DNA of 24,482 bases. Source: DAONFI01 sp035403485. GTDB taxonomy: Bacteria; Planctomycetota; Phycisphaerae; SM23-33. The stretch's first letter is position 1. Every line of letters begins with the position of its first letter. The translations under genes were made by a program, and so were the position numbers. This document shows positions 7,661-15,060 of the stretch, piece by piece. The notes under the pieces were generated by a model, which saw only the letters and a program-made list of their open reading frames with translations, did no database searches and had not been told where the DNA came from. The DNA lies in the NCBI GenBank assembly GCA_964536835.1, contig CAZIAZ010000046.1:1-24482 (forward strand), written 5' to 3'.

Positions 7661-7770
7661 AATTTTTTTAAAAAATAGAAATAAAAATAAAAAATTAAAA
7701 ACCTGAAAAATTCTAAAATTTTTTAAATTTTTTAAATTTTTTAAAAAAGTTTAAAAAGTTTTAAAAAAAT
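7661..7770. other. 110-bp A/T-only-like tract upstream of recJ
   Basis: Only 7 of 110 bases are G or C. The core has three TTTTTT runs at 7719-7724, 7728-7733 and 7737-7742 separated by AAA (9-bp period), followed by A-runs. No gene is present. It could be a bent-DNA/upstream promoter element, a transcription-termination region after the DUF167 gene, or a replication-slippage tract. No clear promoter hexamer pair or Shine-Dalgarno stands out before recJ. Confidence 0.8.
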
Positions 7771-7781
7771 TACGGTTGACA

Positions 7782-9527
7782 ATGGATTGTTTTGAACCGA
7801 GATATCGTTGGGAGATTTCTGAACCCTGGCCGCAGGCTGCGGAATTGGCCGAGAGGCTTGCCGTGTCGCCTGTCATCGCCCAAATACTTCACAATCGCGG
7901 AATTGACGATGAGTTGTCGGCAAAGCGGTTTCTTTCGCCCAAATGGTCGGATTTGCTCGACCCGCATGAGCTCGGCGGCTGCGAACAGGCGGCAAAGGTC
8001 ATAGCCGCCGCGGTACGAGCCGGCAAACGTATGGTTATTTACGGCGATTACGACGTTGACGGAATTACCGCGATAACGATTCTTCATAACTGTCTGAAGC
8101 ATGCCGGCGCAGATGTCGGTTACTACGTGCCCAACCGTCTAGAGGAAGGGTATGGCGTAAATTCCGCCGCGTTGGGTGAACTTATCGACGGCGGGGCTGA
8201 GCTTATTATCACGGTTGACTGCGGCATAAGTGCGTCAGCGAATTTTGCCGAATTCGCCGGCCGTGCCGATTTTGTCGTTACCGACCATCACTCACTTTCG
8301 GACGCCGTACCGGACATATCCGCCGTCGTCCATCCAGCCGTAAACGGGTATTCCAATCCATCGCTTTGCGGAGCCGGCGTCGCCATGAAACTTGCCTGGC
8401 AGATAGCTCGCGAACTTGAAGGCGTCGACCGTGTCAGCCGCCATATGCGTACAATGCTGATAAACGCCACAGCCCTCGCTGCTCTGGGTACTGTCGCGGA
8501 CGTTGTTCCGCTTGTTGGGGAAAATCGCACGATTGCGGTTCTCGGACTGCTTGCCGTGGCGAGTACGGAGCATGTCGGCTTGCGGGCGATGGTCAATGCG
8601 TTCAGCAGCGGAGGGCCGTTATCGGTACGGGATATCGGTTTCGGGCTGGCGCCGCGCATAAATGCTGCCGGCCGAATGGGCCATGCTTCAAATGCGATTG
8701 AAATGCTTTTGACCGATTCTCCGCAGGTTGCCGTAAAAATCACCCGGGAACTCGACGAGCTCAACGAGCAGCGGAAAATTGTAGAAAAGGACATTACGTC
8801 GCAGGCTATTGAGATGGTGCATGCCGCCGGCATGGACGGCGATGACTGTCGTGCGATTGTGCTTTCGTCCGAAGATTGGCACAACGGCGTTATCGGCATT
8901 GTGGCGTCGCGGCTGGTTGACAGGTTCAACAAGCCGGCTGTAATGATAGCTTTCGACTCCAATAATCGCGGCCAGGGTTCGGCACGCTCCATAGACGGCT
9001 ATCATCTTGCCGACGCATTGCATGCGTGCGGTGAATTTCTGATATCCAGTGGCGGCCACGCAAAGGCAGCAGGCTTGCGAATAGAGAAATCGCAGATAGC
9101 CGACTTTACGCGGGTATTTTTGGCACACGCGGCGGCGAATATTTCTTGCAAGGAGTTGAAACCAGCCGTGAAAGTTGATGTCGAATCCGTGTTGGCGGAA
9201 CTTTGTCACATGAATACTGCCGCCGTTTTTGAAAAGATGGCGCCGTTCGGCGCTGGCAATAATCAGCCGCTGGTGCTTGTGCGGGGCTGTAAAATCGCGT
9301 GTCCGCCAAAGCGCATGGGCAAAACCGGTACGACGTTGAATCTTATGTTGCGTCAGGGCCAGCGTGGGCCGGTGATGCGATGCGTCGGCTTTGGCATGGG
9401 AGGGTATGCCGATGTGCTTCAGGGCGTGCGGGATGTCGATGTGCTGGTTACGCCGGTCATAAACCGTTTTAACGGCAATTTAACGGTTGAATTGCAGCTA
9501 AAGGATATTTCGCCTGCCGTGAACTGA
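7782..9527 (+). CDS. recJ: single-stranded-DNA-specific exonuclease RecJ
   Basis: A 581-residue RecJ, the 5'-3' single-strand exonuclease of mismatch repair and RecF-pathway recombination. DHH-family metal motifs are visible: YGDYDVDGITA at about 87-97, IITVDCG near 143, VVTDHH with DHH at 168-170, and a glycine/Asn motif INAAGRMGHA. The DHHA1 region carries WHNGVIGIVASRL, GSARSIDGYHLADAL and SGGHAKAAG. Length is close to the usual 550-590. I take the ATG at 7782; an in-frame TTG lies two codons upstream and neither has a good Shine-Dalgarno. It is the last chromosomal gene before the island. Confidence 0.96.
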   Translation: MDCFEPRYRWEISEPWPQAAELAERLAVSPVIAQILHNRGIDDELSAKRFLSPKWSDLLDPHELGGCEQAAKVIAAAVRAGKRMVIYGDYDVDGITAITILHNCLKHAGADVGYYVPNRLEEGYGVNSAALGELIDGGAELIITVDCGISASANFAEFAGRADFVVTDHHSLSDAVPDISAVVHPAVNGYSNPSLCGAGVAMKLAWQIARELEGVDRVSRHMRTMLINATALAALGTVADVVPLVGENRTIAVLGLLAVASTEHVGLRAMVNAFSSGGPLSVRDIGFGLAPRINAAGRMGHASNAIEMLLTDSPQVAVKITRELDELNEQRKIVEKDITSQAIEMVHAAGMDGDDCRAIVLSSEDWHNGVIGIVASRLVDRFNKPAVMIAFDSNNRGQGSARSIDGYHLADALHACGEFLISSGGHAKAAGLRIEKSQIADFTRVFLAHAAANISCKELKPAVKVDVESVLAELCHMNTAAVFEKMAPFGAGNNQPLVLVRGCKIACPPKRMGKTGTTLNLMLRQGQRGPVMRCVGFGMGGYADVLQGVRDVDVLVTPVINRFNGNLTVELQLKDISPAVN

Positions 9528-9566
9528 TGATAATTTTGAGGCAGGCGTTGAATCCGGAAAATTTGG

Positions 9567-9903
9567 TTGCAAAATCCGACGCCGTATCTAGCCGCAAGCG
9601 GTCATATAGAAATGCAAAAAGTCGATTTTATGCCTGAAAACATTGGGGGAAATGCGAGTCATTGCGAGTTGGTGAATGCTGCTGCGAGTGGATACGAACA
9701 AGACCCAAACTCCCGGAAGGACAATAACACCTCACAAAAAGCCCAACAAAAACGCAATTTCTGAAAATGATGTTTCTAAATCCGACGCATTGCCGTCTGA
9801 ACTTCAATTCCTAATAGATTCTTGGTCGGTTCTGACCGACTCAAAACGCCACCAGATTATTACCAAAATGCGTCAAATAATCAAAGGGGTGTCCAATGGC
9901 TGA
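9567..9903 (+). pseudogene. integrase C-terminal relic joined across the left att core
   Basis: The frame from 9567 reads NPTPYLAASG and then ENIGGNASHCELVNAAASG, matching the C-terminal extension of the integrase at 20313 (NPTQNLAAMSG, ENIGGNASHCDLVNAVASG). After the core at 9710-9722 the sequence continues, in a different frame, as ITPHKKPNKNAISENDVSKS and on to SELQFLIDSWSVLTDSKRHQ, ending at 9903. The two frames would be one ORF if the core had five Cs, as in the right-hand copy, instead of three. There is no body of an integrase gene upstream, since recJ ends at 9527. I read 9572-9709 as a relic of an older related element and 9723-9903 as the island's left-end integrase tail. Confidence 0.7.
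9572..9722 (+). repeat. left direct repeat (attL side)
   Basis: It aligns without internal gaps to 21485-21637 apart from a 2-nt C-run difference in the core. Positions 9635-9714 match 21548-21627 with 4 mismatches in 80 bases; the first 63 bases are more diverged. The terminal core ctcccggaaggac (9710-9722) is the 3' end of the tRNA-Asn gene minus two bases. Confidence 0.85.
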
Positions 9904-9994
9904 GATAATCGAAATTCCCCCAGGCTTGGCGGTTTTCAGCTTATCCCCTTGCGGCCAGGTTGTCGCAGATCGGGTGATAATAGTAGCTGACTGA
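9896..9994 (+). CDS. possible 32-residue small ORF
   Basis: ATG at 9896 overlaps the end of the integrase-tail frame (ATGGCTGA) and encodes MAEIIEIPPGLAVFSLSPCG and 12 more residues before TGA. A GGGG run lies 6 nt upstream. No recognisable domain; it may be chance. Confidence 0.2.
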   Translation: MAEIIEIPPGLAVFSLSPCGQVVADRVIIVAD

Positions 9995-10148
9995 AGCCAC
10001 CCCAAACTACGACAGCCTTCTGGTATTCATACTCAATTCCTTTAAGGCTAATATTTTGATAACTCATTAAACTGTAAATGGTTGTAAGTTTTTAGTGTCA
10101 AATATCCACCTTCATAAACTGCAAAGGGCCGTTTTTTAAGCAATAAAA
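9995..10148. other. island left-end intergenic region
   Basis: No convincing gene on either strand. The sequence is A+T-rich without clear hairpins or a repeat array. It separates the island's left end from the hsd promoter region. Confidence 0.5.
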
Positions 10149-10177
10149 TTGAAATCCGTCTCCAAAAAAGGTTAAAT
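10149..10177 (+). promoter_or_regulatory. putative promoter of the hsd operon
   Basis: TTGAAA (10149-10154), 17-nt spacer, TTAAAT (10172-10177). The -35 is one base from consensus; the -10 matches four of six. It lies 35 nt upstream of the leader ORF. Confidence 0.4.
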
Positions 10178-10211
10178 AACATCATTAATTTCAAGTATTA
10201 AAGGGCAAGCT

Positions 10212-10262
10212 ATGGGAAACGAGGTAGCGGCAGAGGAAAAAAGGCAATATGGGCGACTATGA
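10212..10262 (+). CDS. 16-residue leader ORF coupled to hsdR
   Basis: ATG at 10212 follows AAGGG by about 7 nt and encodes MGNEVAAEEKRQYGRL; its TGA stop overlaps the hsdR ATG as ATGA. hsdR itself has no good Shine-Dalgarno at normal spacing (the nearest AAGG is about 15 nt away), so the leader may bring ribosomes to hsdR by termination-reinitiation. The peptide is charged and has no known domain. Such coupling would hold restriction subunit synthesis at a low level. This is inference from sequence layout. Confidence 0.45.
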   Translation: MGNEVAAEEKRQYGRL

Positions 10263-12643
10263 ATAAAAAAGAACTTTCAGAACGTGATATTTGTACCAAG
10301 TTTATCACCCCTGCGATAGAAAAAGCGGGATGGGATATTCAGTCGCAAGTGAGAGAAGAAGTATATTTTACGGATGGCCGTATCTATGTACGCGGTAATT
10401 CTACTGCTCGCGGTCAGCGAAAATTTGCGGATTATATCTTGTATTATCGCCCAAATATTCCAGTTGCTGTTATCGAAGCAAAAGATAATAATCACTCCAC
10501 AGGAGATGGAATGCAGCAAGCTTTGGATTATGCTGGTATTCTTGATATTCCTTGTGTATTCAGCAGTAATGGAGATGGTTTTATATTTCATAACCGTAGC
10601 GGAGATATCGTAAGCGAGGTATCGCTTCCCCTCGATTACTTTCCATCACCTGAGCAACTATGGAGCTTTTATAAGCAGTTCAAAGGTATTGAAACTCCTG
10701 ATCAAGAGCAAGTTGTCTCACAGGACTATTATTTCGACGGTAGCGGCAGGAAGCCTCGTTATTATCAACAAATTGCTATAAACCGCGCGATTGAAGCAAT
10801 TGCTAAAGGCGAAAATCGAATTTTGTTGGTAATGGCAACAGGAACTGGAAAAACCTATACTGCTTATCAAATTATTTATCGCCTTTGGTCTGCTGGAGTA
10901 AAGAAGCGCATTCTGTTCCTTGCCGATCGAAATGCTTTGATTGATCAAACCCAGCGAGGAGATTTTCGCCATTTTAAAGACAAGATGACAGTTGTCAAAA
11001 ACCATAAAGTTGACAAATCATACGAGATTTATTTGGCTCTCTATCAAGGTTTATCCGGCAGTAATCCTGAACAGGATATTTTTAAGCAATTTTCTAAGGA
11101 TTTTTTCGATCTTATTGTAGTGGATGAATGCCATAGAGGTTCTGCTCGTGAGGATAGTGCATGGCGGCGTATCCTGGAATATTACAGTAGTGCTACACAC
11201 ATTGGCTTGACTGCAACTCCAAAAGAAACAGAAGATATATCAAATATCGAATACTTTGGCGATCCGATTTATACTTACTCTTTGAAACAAGGCATCAATG
11301 ATGGCTTTCTCGCTCCATATCGTGTTGTTCGCGTTGGATTGAATATTGACTTGGAGGGTTGGCGACCTCCTGCCGGTTATCTGGATAAATTTGGGAACCC
11401 AGTTGAAGATCGTATCTACAACCGGACGGACTTTGACCGTAACTTGGTGGTTGAAGAACGGCGGCAACTTGTTTCCCAGAAAGTCACTGAGTTTCTTAAG
11501 GGAACAGATAGATTCAGCAAAACAATTATCTTCTGTACAGATATTGAACATGCCGAAGGAATGCGTAGGGAAATGGTCAATGCCAACGGTGATCTTTCAA
11601 AAGCCAATCCCAAATATATTATGCGCATTACTGGGGACAATGATGAAGGTAAACGTGAGCTTGATAATTTTACAAATCCAGAAGAAACTTATCCCACTGT
11701 TGCCGTAACATCCAAATTAATGACTACAGGAATTGATGCCCAAACATGTAAGGTAATTGTTTTAGACTCGAACATCCAGTCTATGACGGAGTTCAAGCAG
11801 ATCATCGGGCGTGGAACTCGCATTAATGAAGAATATGGTAAGCAATACTTTACCATTCTCGATTTCCGAAATGTAACGGATTTATTTTCCGACCCTGATT
11901 TTGATGGCCCGCCATTGCGAATAAAAGAAGCGTCTGAAGATGACGATCTATCTGGTGTCGAAGAAGAGGAAATACAGGACGACGCACCAATTATTGATGA
12001 TGAGACTAGCGAAGAGGTGATAGTCGATATTGCCTTACCTAATATTTCAATCGACGAAGGTGGAACCCAGCCGCCACGCGATAAGGTGATCGTTAACGGT
12101 ATTGATGTGACCGCTCTTGTCACTCGTGAGATGTATTTTGACCACACTGGAAAACCAATAACCGTTAGCCTAAAAGATTATACCCGCCAGCAGATTCTGG
12201 GGCAATATGCCAGTCTTGATAGTTTTCTTAAGCATTGGAATCATACTGATCAAAAGGCCGCTATTATACAAGAGCTTAATGAACATGGTGTACTTATCGA
12301 CGACCTTCAAAAGACGGTAAATCGTGAACTGGACGTTTTTGACATTATCTGCCATGTTGCTTTTGATCAACCGCCGCTAACTCGTAAAGAACGGGCGAAC
12401 AATGTAAAAAAACGAGACTACTTCACCAAGTATGGTGAAGCTGCTAGGAAAGTCCTTGAAGCCTTGTTGGATAAATATGCAGAACAAGGCATCGAGAATC
12501 TTGAATCTATGGAAGTCCTGAAGGTTCAACCATTCGAGCAGTTTGGTTCTCCATACGAAATTGTAAAAATATTTGGAAGCAAAGAGAAGTATCTCTCAGC
12601 TATCCACGAACTTGAAAAAGCAATCTATCAGGAGGCTGCTTAA
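10259..12643 (+). CDS. hsdR: type I restriction enzyme, restriction subunit HsdR
   Basis: A 794-residue motor-nuclease subunit of an EcoEI-like type I restriction system, which translocates and cuts unmethylated DNA in complex with HsdM and HsdS. The N-terminal PD-(D/E)xK nuclease is visible as D58 and E73-A-K75 (FADYI ... VIEAK). The superfamily 2 helicase follows: Walker A ATGTGKT at 193-199, DECH at 289-292, TAT at 318-320 and QIIGRGTR at 514-521. An acidic linker (EDDDLSGVEEEEIQDD) precedes the C-terminal domain that contacts the methylase. All key residues are present, so the gene looks intact. It overlaps hsdM by one base (TAATG). The ATG at 10259 is set by the leader overlap. Confidence 0.96.
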   Translation: MNKKELSERDICTKFITPAIEKAGWDIQSQVREEVYFTDGRIYVRGNSTARGQRKFADYILYYRPNIPVAVIEAKDNNHSTGDGMQQALDYAGILDIPCVFSSNGDGFIFHNRSGDIVSEVSLPLDYFPSPEQLWSFYKQFKGIETPDQEQVVSQDYYFDGSGRKPRYYQQIAINRAIEAIAKGENRILLVMATGTGKTYTAYQIIYRLWSAGVKKRILFLADRNALIDQTQRGDFRHFKDKMTVVKNHKVDKSYEIYLALYQGLSGSNPEQDIFKQFSKDFFDLIVVDECHRGSAREDSAWRRILEYYSSATHIGLTATPKETEDISNIEYFGDPIYTYSLKQGINDGFLAPYRVVRVGLNIDLEGWRPPAGYLDKFGNPVEDRIYNRTDFDRNLVVEERRQLVSQKVTEFLKGTDRFSKTIIFCTDIEHAEGMRREMVNANGDLSKANPKYIMRITGDNDEGKRELDNFTNPEETYPTVAVTSKLMTTGIDAQTCKVIVLDSNIQSMTEFKQIIGRGTRINEEYGKQYFTILDFRNVTDLFSDPDFDGPPLRIKEASEDDDLSGVEEEEIQDDAPIIDDETSEEVIVDIALPNISIDEGGTQPPRDKVIVNGIDVTALVTREMYFDHTGKPITVSLKDYTRQQILGQYASLDSFLKHWNHTDQKAAIIQELNEHGVLIDDLQKTVNRELDVFDIICHVAFDQPPLTRKERANNVKKRDYFTKYGEAARKVLEALLDKYAEQGIENLESMEVLKVQPFEQFGSPYEIVKIFGSKEKYLSAIHELEKAIYQEAA

Positions 12644-14070
12644 TGTCGTCAGTCCAAAGCGTCATAAAATCCATCCGTGATATCATGCGTCAAGACACAG
12701 GCCTGAATGGCGATGCGCAACGTATTGAACAGCTTGGCTGGATGTTATTCTTGAAAATATTCTCCGACAAAGACAAAGAATTGGAGTTGATGGACGATAA
12801 ATACAGATCGCCGATACCTACCAAGTACTATTGGGATGCATGGGCTGCGGATGATGAGGGCATAACCGGGGATGAACTTTTGAAATTTGTGGATAGCAAC
12901 CTCTTCCCTGCTCTGCGAAATGTAGATGTTTCTACAGGCAATAAACGAGCTTTAATTGTTCGTGAAGTTTTTGAGGGTAATCACAACTATATGAAGTCCG
13001 GCACATTGATCCGTCAAGTGCTGAATAAACTCAATGAACTGGATTTCAATATTGCACAGGAACGCCATCTTTTTGGCGATATCTATGAGGGGATTCTTAA
13101 GGAACTGCAATCTGCCGGCAAAAGCGGTGAGTTTTACACCCCGCGAGCCGTTACGCAGTTTATGACCGATATTATCAATCCTCAACTGGGCGAAACCATT
13201 CTTGATCCGGCCTGCGGAACAGGGGGCTTTCTTACCTGCGCAATTGAACATCTTAAAACACAAGCTAAAAATGTTAAACAACGGCAATCTATTCATAAAA
13301 ATGTGGCGGGCTGGGAATTTAAGCCGTTGCCATATCTTTTAGCAACGACAAATCTCATTCTGCATGATGTTGAAGTGCCAAATTTGCTTTTTGACGACTC
13401 TCTTGCTCGCCCACTAACAGACCATAAGCCCAAAGATCGTGTCGATGTGATTCTTGCCAATCCTCCCTTTGGCTGTGTCGTTGCCAACAGTAATGAAAAC
13501 AACTTTCCACAGAACTTTCGCACCAAAGAGTCCGCCGACCTGTTCTTGATTTTGATGATTCACCTGCTCAAACCAGGTGGCCGGGCCGCGATTGTTTTGC
13601 CAGATGGTAGTTTGACAGGTGATGGCGTTAAGCAACGCATTCGTGAAAAATGGCTCACAGATTGTAATGTCCACACAATTGTACGATTGCCGAATTCTGT
13701 TTTTGCTCCCTATGCCTCGGTGGCGACGAATCTATGCTTTTTTGAAAAAGGTACGCCGACGACCGATATTTGGTATTACGAGCATTGTCTGCCTGAAGGG
13801 CAGAAATCATACAGCAAAACCAAGCCTATTCGCATTGAGGAGTTTGATGCGGAAAAAAAATGGTGGCCGAAATCCAAGCGTAAAGCTTCCGACATTGCAT
13901 GGAAGGTGATGGCCGCCGATTTGAAGGCGCGGAACTACGACCTGGATATAAAAAATCCCAACCGGCAGGAAGAAGACATCCAGCACACCTCATCTGAACT
14001 GCTTGATCTGCTGGAAGCCAGCTTTGCCAAAAGCTCCGACCTCATCCAGCAACTGCGGGAGGAGTTTTAG
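12643..14070 (+). CDS. hsdM: type I restriction-modification DNA methyltransferase HsdM
   Basis: A 475-residue N6-adenine methyltransferase subunit. The N-terminal helical HsdM_N domain occupies about 1-130. The SAM-binding motif DPACGTGGF is at 188-196 and the catalytic NPPFG at 273-277, in the order typical of gamma-class/type I enzymes. GEFYTPRAV near 162 is a conserved pre-motif. With HsdS it modifies the host's recognition sites; with HsdR added it restricts. Length is normal for the short EcoEI-like group. It overlaps hsdR by one base and its stop abuts the start of the next gene. Confidence 0.96.
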   Translation: MSSVQSVIKSIRDIMRQDTGLNGDAQRIEQLGWMLFLKIFSDKDKELELMDDKYRSPIPTKYYWDAWAADDEGITGDELLKFVDSNLFPALRNVDVSTGNKRALIVREVFEGNHNYMKSGTLIRQVLNKLNELDFNIAQERHLFGDIYEGILKELQSAGKSGEFYTPRAVTQFMTDIINPQLGETILDPACGTGGFLTCAIEHLKTQAKNVKQRQSIHKNVAGWEFKPLPYLLATTNLILHDVEVPNLLFDDSLARPLTDHKPKDRVDVILANPPFGCVVANSNENNFPQNFRTKESADLFLILMIHLLKPGGRAAIVLPDGSLTGDGVKQRIREKWLTDCNVHTIVRLPNSVFAPYASVATNLCFFEKGTPTTDIWYYEHCLPEGQKSYSKTKPIRIEEFDAEKKWWPKSKRKASDIAWKVMAADLKARNYDLDIKNPNRQEEDIQHTSSELLDLLEASFAKSSDLIQQLREEF

Positions 14071-15060
14071 ATGGTGCTTACCGCAGCAGGCATGTTTGAC
14101 AATAGCGACGAACTCAGACGGCTCTCTGAACAGATGAGGTCTATGGCGGAACCGTATCGGCAAATGCAAGAACAGATGGCAGCATTGAGTAAGGCCTATG
14201 CTTCGCCCATGCTGGAAATGCAAAAAACAATTCAGGCGATCAATCAATCTGTTTTTGAGCCGTATCGAAAGATGCAGGAATCTGTCAGACTTATTAGTCA
14301 ACAAATTTCCGCACCACTGCGAGCTTACCAGTCGGCAATGAAAAGTCTCTCTTCAACCATTACCCCAATATTAAATGCTCATCGTGTGGCTCAACAGAAC
14401 GTTGCAAAACAACTCGCAGATGCAATAGCACCGTCTCTGGAATTCCAAAAGCATATTTCCAATCTGTTCTCACAGGTTGCCAGATCGAAGAATCTCGCAT
14501 TTACGCAAGCAATACAGACCCTCGCAGAGCAATTGCAGGATTACAACCCTGATGTTCAGAAAACTGATGACGGTATCATTATTGATGGTGAGACGTTTAC
14601 CCAATCGGGCATTGTACTATCAATCGTCCAGCAGAATGTTTTATCCAACTCCAACGCATGGGAGGCTCTCCCTCTAAAAGTAAAATGGATTCTTCTGCAA
14701 ATACTCCTTCCGCTATTTTTAGGGATTTTAGGTAATTGCGTATGGTTTCAAATACAGCAGTCCGGCCTTCTGCATCATCAGAAACAAGAAATCCGGATGA
14801 TCAAGCAAGAAGTCAAAGCGTCTGCCGCAAACACTGTTTCTCCCTTTGTCTCGCAAGATAATCTTGCAGTGTATGCCGCCTCAAAACGGCATAGCAGAAT
14901 AATCACATATCTCCCCTTTAAAACGGAAATCACAATACTGGAGTATCGCAAAAAGAAACGTTGGCTTTTGGTGGAGTGGAATATTGACGGACAGCTCAAC
15001 CGGGGCTGGGTTCTCGGACGCTATGTATTCCGTCCTTCGAAATATCGGAGGGCCAACTAA
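14071..15060 (+). CDS. uncharacterised repeat/coiled-coil, transmembrane, SH3-like protein
   Basis: A 329-residue protein I do not recognise as a named family. Residues about 15-155 are rich in Gln, Met, Ser and Ala with heptad-like spacing and an imperfect repeat: EPYRQMQEQM (27-36) and EPYRKMQESV (63-72), with a third, weaker unit from APLRAYQSAM (81-90). A hydrophobic stretch at about 206-226 (WILLQILLPLFLGILGNCVW) looks like one membrane span. Residues about 262-322 resemble a bacterial SH3 domain (LAVYAASKRH ... KRWLLVEWNIDGQ ... GWVLGRYVF). GGAGGAG stands 8 nt upstream of the ATG. It is 0 nt from hsdM and overlaps hsdS by one base, so it is translated as part of the restriction operon. 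Function unknown; a membrane tether or sensor for the complex is one possibility. Confidence 0.85.
   Translation: MVLTAAGMFDNSDELRRLSEQMRSMAEPYRQMQEQMAALSKAYASPMLEMQKTIQAINQSVFEPYRKMQESVRLISQQISAPLRAYQSAMKSLSSTITPILNAHRVAQQNVAKQLADAIAPSLEFQKHISNLFSQVARSKNLAFTQAIQTLAEQLQDYNPDVQKTDDGIIIDGETFTQSGIVLSIVQQNVLSNSNAWEALPLKVKWILLQILLPLFLGILGNCVWFQIQQSGLLHHQKQEIRMIKQEVKASAANTVSPFVSQDNLAVYAASKRHSRIITYLPFKTEITILEYRKKKRWLLVEWNIDGQLNRGWVLGRYVFRPSKYRRAN

Noticed and set aside
7719..7748. A/T tract considered as a rho-independent terminator after the DUF167 gene
   Set aside because: A-T-only hairpins without a GC stem are weak; no typical stem-loop plus T-run order can be defined.
8288..8992. Minus-strand ORF of 234 codons within recJ
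   Set aside because: It is Ser/Pro/Ala-rich, with no motifs, and lies opposite conserved recJ motifs.
9572..9903. CRISPR array or insertion-sequence end near the recJ-island junction
   Set aside because: There is no regular repeat-spacer pattern and no terminal inverted repeat or transposase; the repeat is explained by integrase and att homology.
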